From NCBI GenBank assembly GCA_017453305.1, contig JAFTKJ010000013.1, forward strand, positions 1 through 64,000: DNA of 64,000 bases, read 5' to 3'. A model generated the notes under the pieces. That model was not told where the DNA came from, made no database searches, and saw only the letters and a program-made list of their open reading frames with translations. The translations under genes and the position numbers were made by a program. Positions 15,467-23,777 of the stretch are shown one piece after another (position 1 is the first letter of the stretch; each line of letters begins with the position of its first letter). This DNA is from Clostridia bacterium (GTDB lineage: Bacteria > Bacillota > Clostridia > Oscillospirales > CAG-272).

Positions 15467-15479
15467 CATGTGGTACAAT
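15451..15479 (+). promoter_or_regulatory. Sigma-A promoter of the DeoR-type regulator
   Basis: TTGACA at 15451-15456, a 17-bp spacer and TACAAT at 15474-15479, followed by AGGAGG at 15500-15505 and the start codon. Confidence 0.85.
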
Positions 15480-15511
15480 TTTAAGAGAAGCCGCTTTTTA
15501 GGAGGAGCATG

Positions 15512-16270
15512 ATGAAATCAGAACAAAGAAAACAAAAAATACTTGAACTTTTGAAAAAAAACGATTCGGTTCGCGTAACAAGTCTTTCGCGCCAATTAGG
15601 TGTCAGCGAGGTTACGATCCGCGCATACCTGGAAGACCTGGAGAAAAAAGGGCTTCTGTCCCGTGTGCACGGCGGCGCGGTTAGCTCCTATAAGCCGTAT
15701 TACAGCATGAATCTTGCCCAGCGCCTTGAAACCAATCAACAGCAAAAAATGGCGATCGCCGAGCGCATCGTTCCCCTGATCCAGCCTAACGACACGATCA
15801 TGCTCAATTCGGGAACAACGACACTGCTTGTGTTCCGTCGCTTCCCTGCCGATTATAATCTCAGCATCGTTACCAATTCGGTATCGATCGCGCTTGAAGC
15901 ATCCGGCAATCCCAATTATAACGTCATTTTGATTGGCGGATCTATCAACACAAAATATCAGTTCACCTATGGAAGCGACGCTGTATCGCAGTTGAAAAGA
16001 TACCATGCGGATAAGCTGATCCTTTCCGTAGATGGGATCGATTTACACCAGGGCTTCTCCACCTACTACAACAAAGAGGCGGCAATCGATGTGACAATGA
16101 TCGAGCAATCAGAATGCTGTATTATTGCCGCCGATCACTCAAAATTTGGGCATAGCGCATTCAGTAAGATCAGTGATCTTTCGGTGGCTGATTATATCGT
16201 TACGACCGCTCCGCTAAGTCCTGAATTTTCCGAAAAGCTCGCCAATTCAGGCGTCACAGTTTTGCTATAA
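15512..16270 (+). CDS. DeoR/GlpR-family transcriptional regulator
   Basis: 252 residues; of two adjacent ATG codons the second (15512) has the better distance to AGGAGG. The N-terminal winged helix carries the family signature: R-K-Q-K-I-L-E-L-L, V-R-V-T-S-L-S-R-Q-L-G-V-S-E-V-T-I-R, then L-S-R-V-H-G-G-A-V. The C-terminal sensor domain of the sugar-phosphate-isomerase type has L-N-S-G-T-T-T, V-T-N-S-V-S-I-A and I-I-A-A-D-H-S-K-F-G. Such regulators usually respond to a phosphorylated sugar intermediate. Being divergent from the operon at 15326-7383, it most likely represses it. Confidence 0.9.
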   Translation: MKSEQRKQKILELLKKNDSVRVTSLSRQLGVSEVTIRAYLEDLEKKGLLSRVHGGAVSSYKPYYSMNLAQRLETNQQQKMAIAERIVPLIQPNDTIMLNSGTTTLLVFRRFPADYNLSIVTNSVSIALEASGNPNYNVILIGGSINTKYQFTYGSDAVSQLKRYHADKLILSVDGIDLHQGFSTYYNKEAAIDVTMIEQSECCIIAADHSKFGHSAFSKISDLSVADYIVTTAPLSPEFSEKLANSGVTVLL

Positions 16271-16327
16271 TAGATGCTGCAACTTCAAGTCACTTTTGCT
16301 TGCCAAAGCAAATCACGTCAGACAAAA

Positions 16328-16360
16328 CAAAGCCGTTGGAACACAGTTCCAACGGCTTTG
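16328..16360. terminator. Bidirectional terminator between regulator and monooxygenase gene
   Basis: A 14-bp perfect stem (arms CAAAGCCGTTGGAA/TTCCAACGGCTTTG) with a five-base loop, followed on the plus strand by TTTTTG. Twelve stem positions are identical to the terminator at 44811-44842. Confidence 0.85.
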
Positions 16361-16384
16361 TTTTTGCTTTGCCAAAATCTTATA

Positions 16385-16672
16385 TTATTTGAAGTCAAAC
16401 TCGCCGAGCGTGGTGGACTCGACATACTCCCCTTTGAGGGCGCGAAGTGCCGCCATGTGCGGCTGTGCAATGTGTGTCTGCTGATGCTCGTAGCTTTCCC
16501 ATGCCTCAATGAGAAGCAGGAGGTTGGGATCCTCCTCGGAGAAGAAATAGTCGTAGCGGTGAAAACCGTCCTCGGCGCGGATCGCATCCAGAATCCCCTC
16601 GCGTCTGACGCGCTCGACGAACGCCTCTCTCTTTCCGGGCAGGCACTTGAAGGTCACGTAAATGTTATACAT
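16385..16672 (-). CDS. Antibiotic biosynthesis monooxygenase-domain protein (ABM)
   Basis: 95 residues, ATG at 16672 with AAAGGAG upstream. The small ferredoxin-like ABM fold is suggested by the start Y-N-I-Y-V-T-F-K, the Y-D-Y-F-F-S-E-E-D-P strand and L-L-L-I-E-A-W-E-S-Y-E-H-Q-Q-T-H, where the H-x-x-x-x-H pattern of the family follows. Family members include LsrG-type isomerases and quinone monooxygenases. It has its own promoter and lies beyond the operon terminator, so it is a separate unit between two terminators. Its substrate is unknown. Confidence 0.75.
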   Translation of the reverse strand: MYNIYVTFKCLPGKREAFVERVRREGILDAIRAEDGFHRYDYFFSEEDPNLLLLIEAWESYEHQQTHIAQPHMAALRALKGEYVESTTLGEFDFK

Positions 16673-16706
16673 CGTAATTTCTCCTTTCGATGATGTGTAT
16701 AGTTGT

Positions 16707-16735
16707 ATTCTATCATGAAAATCGGATTTCGTCAA
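16707..16735 (-). promoter_or_regulatory. Promoter of the ABM gene
   Basis: Minus strand TTGACG (16735-16730), 17-bp spacer, TAGAAT (16712-16707), about 35 bases upstream of the start codon. Confidence 0.65.
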
Positions 16736-16758
16736 TAGAAAACTTTGAAAAATTCAAA

Positions 16759-16786
16759 AATCCGCACCTGTAAGAAGGTGTGGATT
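16759..16786 (-). terminator. Terminator of the long carbohydrate operon
   Basis: Minus-strand hairpin with arms AATCCACACCT/AGGTGCGGATT (one mismatch), a six-base loop and TTTTTG after it, 20 bases beyond the transporter stop codon. Confidence 0.75.
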
Positions 16787-16805
16787 CTTTTGCGTATGAA
16801 TGATT

Positions 16806-17693
16806 TCATCCAACACACAGTGCGACGACCGACGCAATGCCAAGGCCAATGCCCACCCATTGCCTTGAGGACAGCTTTTCCCGGAACAGAAGAAGCGCCG
16901 CAATGGTTGCCAGGATCAGGCCGCCACCGTTGACGATGGGAAAAAAGATTGCGCTTTCCATAACACCCGAAAGATACAGATTCAGCCTGTGATTCAACCC
17001 TGTGCAAATTCCATTGATCACCATGAGTGAGAATAAAAAGAATTGTAAAGAGCTACTTTTAGGCGCATTGCCTTTTGTCTGCTTGCCCCGTTTCCAAAAA
17101 AACAAGGCAACCCCGGCGGAAAGAATTGTAGAAACGACAAACGCAATCACCAAAAAGGCGTTCAGTTCCTCTCGGTGAGGGGAGGTCTGATGTACCTTTT
17201 GCATGATCCCAATTGCCCCTGACATGAAAAAGGAAATCGCGCAAAACAGGATCCAACGAAAATTGGCACGTTTTTTTTCCGCTTTCTCATTGGCTGCAAA
17301 CACAAAGCTGGCGAGCATCAAAAAGATTCCAATCCCCTTCAATAGTGTGAGCTGCTCATTGAAAAAGAGAATGCCGGATAATGCCGTGATCAACGTGGAA
17401 AAAGAGATGATAACCGTGGTATACGCCATCGGTCCCAAATGCAGAGCAACCAGATTGGTAACCAACTGCAACGTGACAACAAGACCAAACAGCGCACCAA
17501 GGAGAAGTGTAAAGACAGATGCCTCTCCAAATCCATTTGGCAAAAGCAGGAGAAGTGCCGAAACAAGACTTCCGACAGCGGTATACAAAAACGTACCAAA
17601 AAGCCCCTCCTCGCGATTGGTGTACAGCTTTTTTACAATATTGCCGCCAAGAGCTGCGAGGAGCGATATAATCAGCAAAACGATTGTGGCCAT
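16806..17693 (-). CDS. EamA/DMT-family transporter
   Basis: 295 residues. The second of two close ATG codons (17693) has the better spacing to AAAGG. About ten hydrophobic segments form two halves of five. The second half begins after a basic cytoplasmic loop, E-K-A-E-K-K-R-A-N-F-R-W. The motifs F-N-E-Q-L-T and F-R-E-K-L-S near the end of each half are typical for the drug/metabolite transporter superfamily. It is the last gene of the long operon and the only transporter in it. Family members export or import small metabolites, and the direction and substrate are unknown here. It is not a likely oligosaccharide importer. Confidence 0.85.
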   Translation of the reverse strand: MATIVLLIISLLAALGGNIVKKLYTNREEGLFGTFLYTAVGSLVSALLLLLPNGFGEASVFTLLLGALFGLVVTLQLVTNLVALHLGPMAYTTVIISFSTLITALSGILFFNEQLTLLKGIGIFLMLASFVFAANEKAEKKRANFRWILFCAISFFMSGAIGIMQKVHQTSPHREELNAFLVIAFVVSTILSAGVALFFWKRGKQTKGNAPKSSSLQFFLFSLMVINGICTGLNHRLNLYLSGVMESAIFFPIVNGGGLILATIAALLLFREKLSSRQWVGIGLGIASVVALCVG

Positions 17694-17715
17694 GTTCATG
17701 CCTTTCTAATTATCT

Positions 17716-20202
17716 TTAAATACAGACGGTGGAAAGCTTATCAATCAAATATTGACAGTTGATCACTTTTTCCATCAACATTCCCTTTGTGTAATAATAA
17801 TGATTTGTCGCCTCAAAGCCAATTTGCGGATATTTTTCCATCAAGGACCACAGCCTGATCGCAAGCGGAATTTCCGCCTTAGCGATATCTACCATTGCAT
17901 CAACGTCTCCTCTATTTCTGGCGCGAACAAATTTAATCTGATTTTCCGAGGAGCGCAGCTGAATATATACCGCCTCTGCCATATCCTTCAGCTCCGTCGC
18001 ATCCGTAGGCGCAAGAAGTTCCAATCCTTGCTGCCACATATCACACATTTTTTTAAACTGATGCTCATACACGTCCTCCGGATATTGATTTCTCCAATGT
18101 GTAAGATCATCGTATGCAAAACAGGTCATCGTTGCATCGAAGCCCGTCTCTTTTTCGAAAAGAAGGTTAGCGACGCCTCCGTTAGCAGGCCCCTTGTAGA
18201 TTCCTCCGTGGGAAAACGGATATTCAAAGAATGCATTACAAAAAAGATCCGTTGCCGCCCTTACAGTATCAGCATCCTTTCCGTAAATCGAAGCATAGAT
18301 TTTGTTGGCAGGTTCAGATACCCCCTCTGTTTCGAAAAATTTGCGGGAAATCACTTTGATGTTGGGCGATGGTGCTCCGCCAAGCGTCCAGCTGAGCATT
18401 AGATGATCAACACCTTCTTTTGATACTTCATCAACAATGGTTTCTATCGTTTTGAACAAAGGAATATACGGAATCGTAGAGCATTCCCACGTATTATTGA
18501 TTTGAAGCTTGGCGGCGGTTTCATGTCCGCTTTCTCTTGCCCAGCGCCACGCATCCCTTGCCATCTCTCCAATACCCGTCACACACAATGTGTAATCCTC
18601 AATTTCGCCGGGAATCCCTCCTTTGGAAATGGGAATCCCTCTCTCTCTGCCGCTCATTACAATCGCATTGCTATCAAGCTCTTTGATATATGCTTCAAGC
18701 TCGGAGGCATTCATTAACTCTGCCCTTCTCCAGCCCCAATCCCATATGATCACCTTAAGATCGGGATTTACTCGATGTGCAGATTCGCTGATCCAATTGC
18801 AGACCCGTGCCGCAATCTCGTTGATTGGCTTACTCGCACATCGTGGACAGCTTTTTTGCATCGTCCATGCACGGCAGTTATTGAGATTTTCGGAAGCAGA
18901 AATCACAAAAATTCCACCAAGCTTTGGAACACTTCGACAAAGACTTTCAACCGCACCTCTCACGTACTCCTCAACCTCCTTGGAGGATGAGCACATACAC
19001 CGTAACGTTCTTCTTTTTGCACCCATTAACGTCGGGTGCTTTTCAAAAAACACCTCCTCCATTGCACGAGGCTCATTGAGGTAGAGGAACACCTTGATTC
19101 CATACTCTGCGCATCGTTCGATGAGCGAATTCAATCTTGCTATCCGTTCATCCATTCCCTCCGACAAGGATGGTTCGAAAGGAAACAATGCAAGGCGGTA
19201 GAGAATTCCTTGCAGCCATATTGCATTAATCCCATTTCGGGAATAATTTTCCAAAAGCTCATCGGGACACCAAATTTGGCTGTCGACGTCGAGCGCATCG
19301 TTATAAAGACCGCAAAAAGAGTAAATCAATCTTGTTTTGAAGCGAGCGCTTCTTTTGATCTTACCAATCCCAAACCGAAATGCTCCTATGGCGTTCGCAC
19401 AATCCTCAAGATAAACCAATGCCCTGAGAATAGCAGCACTGTCTGCTCCGATTACGGTTATTCCTTTGGGTGTAATCTCTATTTCGTGATATTCTTCGTC
19501 TTTTTTTTCATTAGAAAGGTAGAGCGTAATATACTTTTCTTTTCCATCCAGTGATAAGCCCCATCGTTTCTCGATTCCTTTTTTGAAGCGTGAAACCATT
19601 CGAGCGCAAATCTCATTTTCCGTTTTGTCAACCACCCCCCAAGAGCTGTCTACACAAACAGTGCCGTTTTCTTCGATATTTTCTAAAATACCGTACTGAT
19701 CCGTGGGGGCAGAAAAAAAGTCAAAAGCTTTCCTTGCATGATCTATGGGTTGAAAACGCTCCGTCAAAAGCTTTTTGATCTTTGCGGTCGCGGCTTCTTC
19801 CTCGACTGTCAGTTCCTCGTACTTGATTTCATCACAATACGGTTTGACATCTCCCAACTTGAATTTCAGGAAATCTTCATCCTTAAGTACCATTCCTAAT
19901 TTTTCTTCGCTCCAATCAAGCAGCTTTAAAAGTTGAGAATATGGCAACAGTGCCCAGTTCACCTTGATGATCGATATATAGCCTCTGCTCAACCACTCGC
20001 TGACATCGTCTTGCGCACCAAGCCCCATGTTGAATGCTTGCTTTTCAACATCCCGCACATTACATCCAAGGCACTCAGCGATCCGTTCTTTTGGAACGAT
20101 ATCCCAATTGCGAAAAATAAACGCTTGCATTCTTGTTGGAAAATGCAAAAAATCAAAGCGCTTTTCGATAACAGGGGCTAACGAAGAAATCTGCTTCGTC
20201 AT
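17716..20202 (-). CDS. Large glycosidase, GH20-like TIM barrel
   Basis: 828 residues; ATG at 20202 with GGAGG eight bases upstream. The N-terminal 90 residues hold a helix-turn-helix-like segment (R-I-A-E-C-L-G-C-N-V-R-D-V-E), odd for a glycosidase. Residues 160-290 resemble the beta/alpha domain that precedes GH20 catalytic domains. The barrel follows, with V-F-L-Y-L-N-E-P-R and V-I-S-A-S-E-N-L-N-N-C near residue 440, where a catalytic acidic residue would lie. A C-P-R-C pair follows, like the Cys cluster of the DUF4838 protein. There is no signal peptide. It probably acts on hexosamine- or uronate-containing oligosaccharides. Exact family membership is uncertain. Confidence 0.6.
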   Translation of the reverse strand: MTKQISSLAPVIEKRFDFLHFPTRMQAFIFRNWDIVPKERIAECLGCNVRDVEKQAFNMGLGAQDDVSEWLSRGYISIIKVNWALLPYSQLLKLLDWSEEKLGMVLKDEDFLKFKLGDVKPYCDEIKYEELTVEEEAATAKIKKLLTERFQPIDHARKAFDFFSAPTDQYGILENIEENGTVCVDSSWGVVDKTENEICARMVSRFKKGIEKRWGLSLDGKEKYITLYLSNEKKDEEYHEIEITPKGITVIGADSAAILRALVYLEDCANAIGAFRFGIGKIKRSARFKTRLIYSFCGLYNDALDVDSQIWCPDELLENYSRNGINAIWLQGILYRLALFPFEPSLSEGMDERIARLNSLIERCAEYGIKVFLYLNEPRAMEEVFFEKHPTLMGAKRRTLRCMCSSSKEVEEYVRGAVESLCRSVPKLGGIFVISASENLNNCRAWTMQKSCPRCASKPINEIAARVCNWISESAHRVNPDLKVIIWDWGWRRAELMNASELEAYIKELDSNAIVMSGRERGIPISKGGIPGEIEDYTLCVTGIGEMARDAWRWARESGHETAAKLQINNTWECSTIPYIPLFKTIETIVDEVSKEGVDHLMLSWTLGGAPSPNIKVISRKFFETEGVSEPANKIYASIYGKDADTVRAATDLFCNAFFEYPFSHGGIYKGPANGGVANLLFEKETGFDATMTCFAYDDLTHWRNQYPEDVYEHQFKKMCDMWQQGLELLAPTDATELKDMAEAVYIQLRSSENQIKFVRARNRGDVDAMVDIAKAEIPLAIRLWSLMEKYPQIGFEATNHYYYTKGMLMEKVINCQYLIDKLSTVCI

Positions 20203-20243
20203 GTGCAATACCTCCAATATCAAACTTTAAATCTTCTCACGTA

Positions 20244-21455
20244 TTATATCTGCTTGAGATTCTTCACACGCTCGGGATGCGAGATCAAGGGATCGCCGTT
20301 GGTATCAACGTCAAGGAGCGTCAGTTTTTCGATTTCACCCTCGTCGCCCATAAAGCCGATGAACGGAATGGGTGTGCCCGTTGTGTTGGTCTGCTCGGCA
20401 TTGTAAACATTAAGATACTTAACGTAGGATTTATCCTTGATACCAATGGTAGGTGTGGTGCACCGCGTTTCATTTCGATGGATATTGGAAAGTGTCAACC
20501 GCTTCAGTGTCAGATCGGGGCCGATCTGAATAAGCGGGCTGTAGTTTCCGGGGACGTCGACCGTTCCCGGGCAATGTGATGCGTAAACGTTGGAAATATC
20601 GATATTCTCAAATGCGCCCTTTCCAAAATCCTTGTATTTGCTGACGACGATGCAATAGGTGTAAAACGTACCGAAAATGTTTTTGATGCTGACGTTCTTT
20701 ACGGGGGTGACCTGCGACAACAGACGTACCGCGCTGTGGCAACCTTCTGCAAAGATACCGTCGATCTCAATGTTTTCGATTGGTCCCGGCATAAAATCGT
20801 CACTTGTCAAAGCAATGAGATCATCGTGGCAAGCTCCTTTTAAATTGTGAATATAGCCGTTTTTGCAATATCGTTCCAAATGAATTCCGTCCAAATTCCA
20901 GAGCTTGGGGCTTCCCTCATTGTATTCAAAGGTAATATTCTCGATGGTAAAATCCTCGATATAGCTAAGAGACATTCCATATACCACGGGGTTTACAATC
21001 GTGATATCTGCTAGGTAAAAATGCTTAACGTCGTTAAAGATAAAGCAAAAACCGCGATAAACAGGGGGAAACTCCTTGCTGTGCTCCCGATCAAAGTTGT
21101 TTGCCTCCATCCATTCAAATACAGTCATTCCCGTGTCGGGATCCGGAAAATGATACGGATTTGGCTTTTGGTTTTTGTGGTTCATATCCCAAATGCCGCC
21201 TACAATCCTTACCCGATCATTTCCGTCAATGTGGTCTGCGTTGGTAAGCATTTCACAGTTTGCCCGGTTTGCAAGGCAAACCCTTGTAAATGCATCCAAC
21301 CGAAGCTCCTGGTTTGAATGGACCTTTAAGGTATTACTAATGACGTAATTTTTTTGTGGAACGGGCAAATATACGACCTGCATTCCCGAATCCAGCATCT
21401 CCTGAATTGCGGGATAATCATCGTGAATCCCGTCACCGTAAAGTTGATAATTCAT
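20244..21455 (-). CDS. Right-handed beta-helix glycosidase (GH28/pectate-lyase-like)
   Basis: 403 residues, ATG at 21455 with AGGTG upstream. The start (L-Y-G-D-G-I-H-D-D-Y-P-A-I-Q) is the familiar G-D-G-x-x-D-D-x-x-A-I-Q opening of pectin-lyase-fold and GH28 proteins. It is followed by repeating strands such as I-E-N-I-T-F-E-Y, I-E-N-I-E-I-D-G-I-F-A-E-G and V-S-I-K-N-I-F-G. A C-H-D-D-L-I-A-L-T-S-D-D segment supplies acidic residues where GH28 enzymes have catalytic Asp pairs. There is no signal peptide. The substrate may be a uronate- or rhamnose-linked oligosaccharide. Confidence 0.75.
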   Translation of the reverse strand: MNYQLYGDGIHDDYPAIQEMLDSGMQVVYLPVPQKNYVISNTLKVHSNQELRLDAFTRVCLANRANCEMLTNADHIDGNDRVRIVGGIWDMNHKNQKPNPYHFPDPDTGMTVFEWMEANNFDREHSKEFPPVYRGFCFIFNDVKHFYLADITIVNPVVYGMSLSYIEDFTIENITFEYNEGSPKLWNLDGIHLERYCKNGYIHNLKGACHDDLIALTSDDFMPGPIENIEIDGIFAEGCHSAVRLLSQVTPVKNVSIKNIFGTFYTYCIVVSKYKDFGKGAFENIDISNVYASHCPGTVDVPGNYSPLIQIGPDLTLKRLTLSNIHRNETRCTTPTIGIKDKSYVKYLNVYNAEQTNTTGTPIPFIGFMGDEGEIEKLTLLDVDTNGDPLISHPERVKNLKQI

Positions 21456-21522
21456 ATTGCACCTGCTTTCATCATCATAGAATCAATGCTTATTTGTATA
21501 ATGATCCGACAAGATCAGTATT

Positions 21523-23733
21523 TTACACTTCATTGTCGGCAAGGAGGAGGTCCTCTTTTACAAAAAACGTGTTTTCTCCAACGGTCAGCCTACGTCCCAT
21601 ATATTCGCCCGATACGCCGTCGGGAATCGTTACGGTATACGTAAAACCGCCGTTTTCATATTTCCACTCTGCTGAGATCCTTCCTTTGACGGTATCCTCG
21701 TAGCCTCTTACAAAGCCCAATTCCTTGATCAATTGCGGACAGATCTTTACCCGCGCAAATCCCGGGGCGTCCTCGCACGGCGCAATGCCAAGCAATGACT
21801 TGAAAAACCATCCCAAAACGTTTGAGAACATGTGGTGGTTGTGAGAGTGGATATTGACTCCGTCCCACTTTTCAAACAGTGTTGTAGCTCCGTATTCATA
21901 CCACGTTTTGTAGCCCGGCTCACTTTCCGTAATGATTCTGTAAGCAAGATCGGGGCGTCCACACTCGCTCAGCGCATCGTAAAGGTACTGTACCCCCACC
22001 ATTCCAACGGTAACGCGTATACCGTCACGCTCTACGACACGAACGAGCTGTCTGCAAAGAATTTCCTTTTCCCGATAAAGTCCAAGAACGATCATGATCG
22101 CGCACGAGGTCTGCTCGTTGACGGTGCACTCACCGTCGGCGTTGAGATATTGATCCGTAAATGCCTGTGTTACCGCGTCCAGCTCACGTTCATCCTCCTT
22201 GGCATCAACCTTTGCAAGTCTTTTGGCAAGGATCAGCGTTCTGAGCACCTTAATGTAATAAACAGAACGAATGAATTCCGACGGAATCACCTTTGAATTG
22301 CCGCCACCAAGCCAATCACCGAGCCTGAACTCGTAATTCCTTTCGATCGCATCACGGAAGAAAGCTCGGTATTTTTCAAGGTGCGGAATTGCACCTGTCA
22401 GCATGGAGGGATTCCCCGTGTAAAGATAGACGCGCATGGGAATCTCAAACAGAAAATAATCACACCCGGGGCCCCAATCAAGACCGTAGCCGGGAGATGG
22501 GATGATGCCATGAAGCTCTCCCGTATCCAACTGATCGGCAAGCACGTCTGCATACCATTTTTCAAAAAGCGGAACGATATCAAAATTGATCAACATCTGC
22601 TCACAGCTTGCCTGTGCGTCGTTCGTCCACCCAAGCTTTTCTCTGGTCGGACAATCCGTCAAGGACCAGAACATGTTCGAAAGGCAGGAACGGATACCTG
22701 CGGTATAAACATAGTTGATGATATCGTTTCCCGAGGTAAACTCCGATGTCCTTGCAACGTCGTTGTGTACGAAATAAGCATGAACGTCCTCTGCACGCAA
22801 AGGTCCGGACAGTCCCTCAATCAGCACGTATCGGAAACCGTGGTATGAGAATTTCGGCTTAAAAGTATCCACGCCTCCCGATGCGATCAAACGGTTGACC
22901 ATAAACTCCCATCCCTCTTCGGGATAGTAAAGCTGATCCATTTGATTGTGCTTTGGATAGCCCCGCTCATCTACCTCCTCCGAATAACGGAAGACAATTT
23001 CCTGCCCGCGCGGCGCTGTCAGCGTAATCTCTATATATCCTGCACTGTTCTTACCGAAATCTACAAGATAGCCTCGATCGGTCTTGCGAATTGAAACAGG
23101 CATCAGCATCTCGCACTCACGAACGGGTCGACACGGTGTCAGACGTAGCTCCCCCGTCACCTCGGAAGGATCGCGCTCGATGGCGGAATGCCATTTTGAA
23201 TCATCATATCCCGCATACATCCAAGCGTCGTTTTTGCGTCGCATATCCACGTGCTCTCCGCTTCGGAGATGACTGAAAATAATGTGCGAAGCATCAAAGC
23301 TTGCCTTCCAAGTCGCATCGGACGCAAGAACCTCCTCACCGTTGATCTTCAATGCGAGCATAAACTGTGGAGCATCACGCCAGGCGGCAAGATGGAATTT
23401 CCACGCGCTTTGAAAGGATTCATTAAAAAAGCCGTTTGCCGCAATAACACCGAGTGTATTGATACCTTTTTTCAAAAAAGGAGTAACGTCGTAAACGTGA
23501 TACCAAAGGATTTTGGTAAAATCACTGATGGGAGAAATGAATTTATCCTCGGTGATCGGGCTGCCATTGATAAACACCTCGCAAAAACCGGGAGCTTGAA
23601 TCAAGAGCTGTGCCGAGCAAAGCTCTTGATTCACCGTGAATTCACGCCTGAAAAACGGCAACGGATCAAAGCGTGAAAAGCTTGGCGCTGTTTTGGTCGC
23701 CTTGATATATTTTGCATTTCCAAAAAGGCTCAT
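21523..23733 (-). CDS. GH78-type alpha-L-rhamnosidase
   Basis: 736 residues, ATG at 23733 with AAAGGAA upstream. The N-terminal half holds beta-sandwich domains (F-F-R-R-E-F-T-V, then G-F-C-E-V-F-I-N-G) that precede the alpha/alpha-barrel. The diagnostic motif F-W-S-L-T-D-C-P-T-R-E-K-L-G-W-T-N-D-A-Q begins the catalytic barrel, and T-W-Y-E-Y-G-A-T-T-L-F-E-K-W-D-G-V lies near its end. Both are standard in GH78. The length is shorter than many members (about 900). There is no signal peptide, so it should cleave terminal rhamnose in the cytoplasm. A fragment of a second GH78 gene lies at 25733-25879. Confidence 0.85.
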   Translation of the reverse strand: MSLFGNAKYIKATKTAPSFSRFDPLPFFRREFTVNQELCSAQLLIQAPGFCEVFINGSPITEDKFISPISDFTKILWYHVYDVTPFLKKGINTLGVIAANGFFNESFQSAWKFHLAAWRDAPQFMLALKINGEEVLASDATWKASFDASHIIFSHLRSGEHVDMRRKNDAWMYAGYDDSKWHSAIERDPSEVTGELRLTPCRPVRECEMLMPVSIRKTDRGYLVDFGKNSAGYIEITLTAPRGQEIVFRYSEEVDERGYPKHNQMDQLYYPEEGWEFMVNRLIASGGVDTFKPKFSYHGFRYVLIEGLSGPLRAEDVHAYFVHNDVARTSEFTSGNDIINYVYTAGIRSCLSNMFWSLTDCPTREKLGWTNDAQASCEQMLINFDIVPLFEKWYADVLADQLDTGELHGIIPSPGYGLDWGPGCDYFLFEIPMRVYLYTGNPSMLTGAIPHLEKYRAFFRDAIERNYEFRLGDWLGGGNSKVIPSEFIRSVYYIKVLRTLILAKRLAKVDAKEDERELDAVTQAFTDQYLNADGECTVNEQTSCAIMIVLGLYREKEILCRQLVRVVERDGIRVTVGMVGVQYLYDALSECGRPDLAYRIITESEPGYKTWYEYGATTLFEKWDGVNIHSHNHHMFSNVLGWFFKSLLGIAPCEDAPGFARVKICPQLIKELGFVRGYEDTVKGRISAEWKYENGGFTYTVTIPDGVSGEYMGRRLTVGENTFFVKEDLLLADNEV

Positions 23734-23777
23734 AGCGGTTTCCTTTCTGTCAATCGTTTTTGAAATAAGCAGATTTT

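Noticed and set aside
16385..16672. Quorum-signal (AI-2) degradation by the ABM protein as an LsrG equivalent
   Set aside because: The fold fits, but no other lsr-type gene is near and the family is too broad for that assignment.
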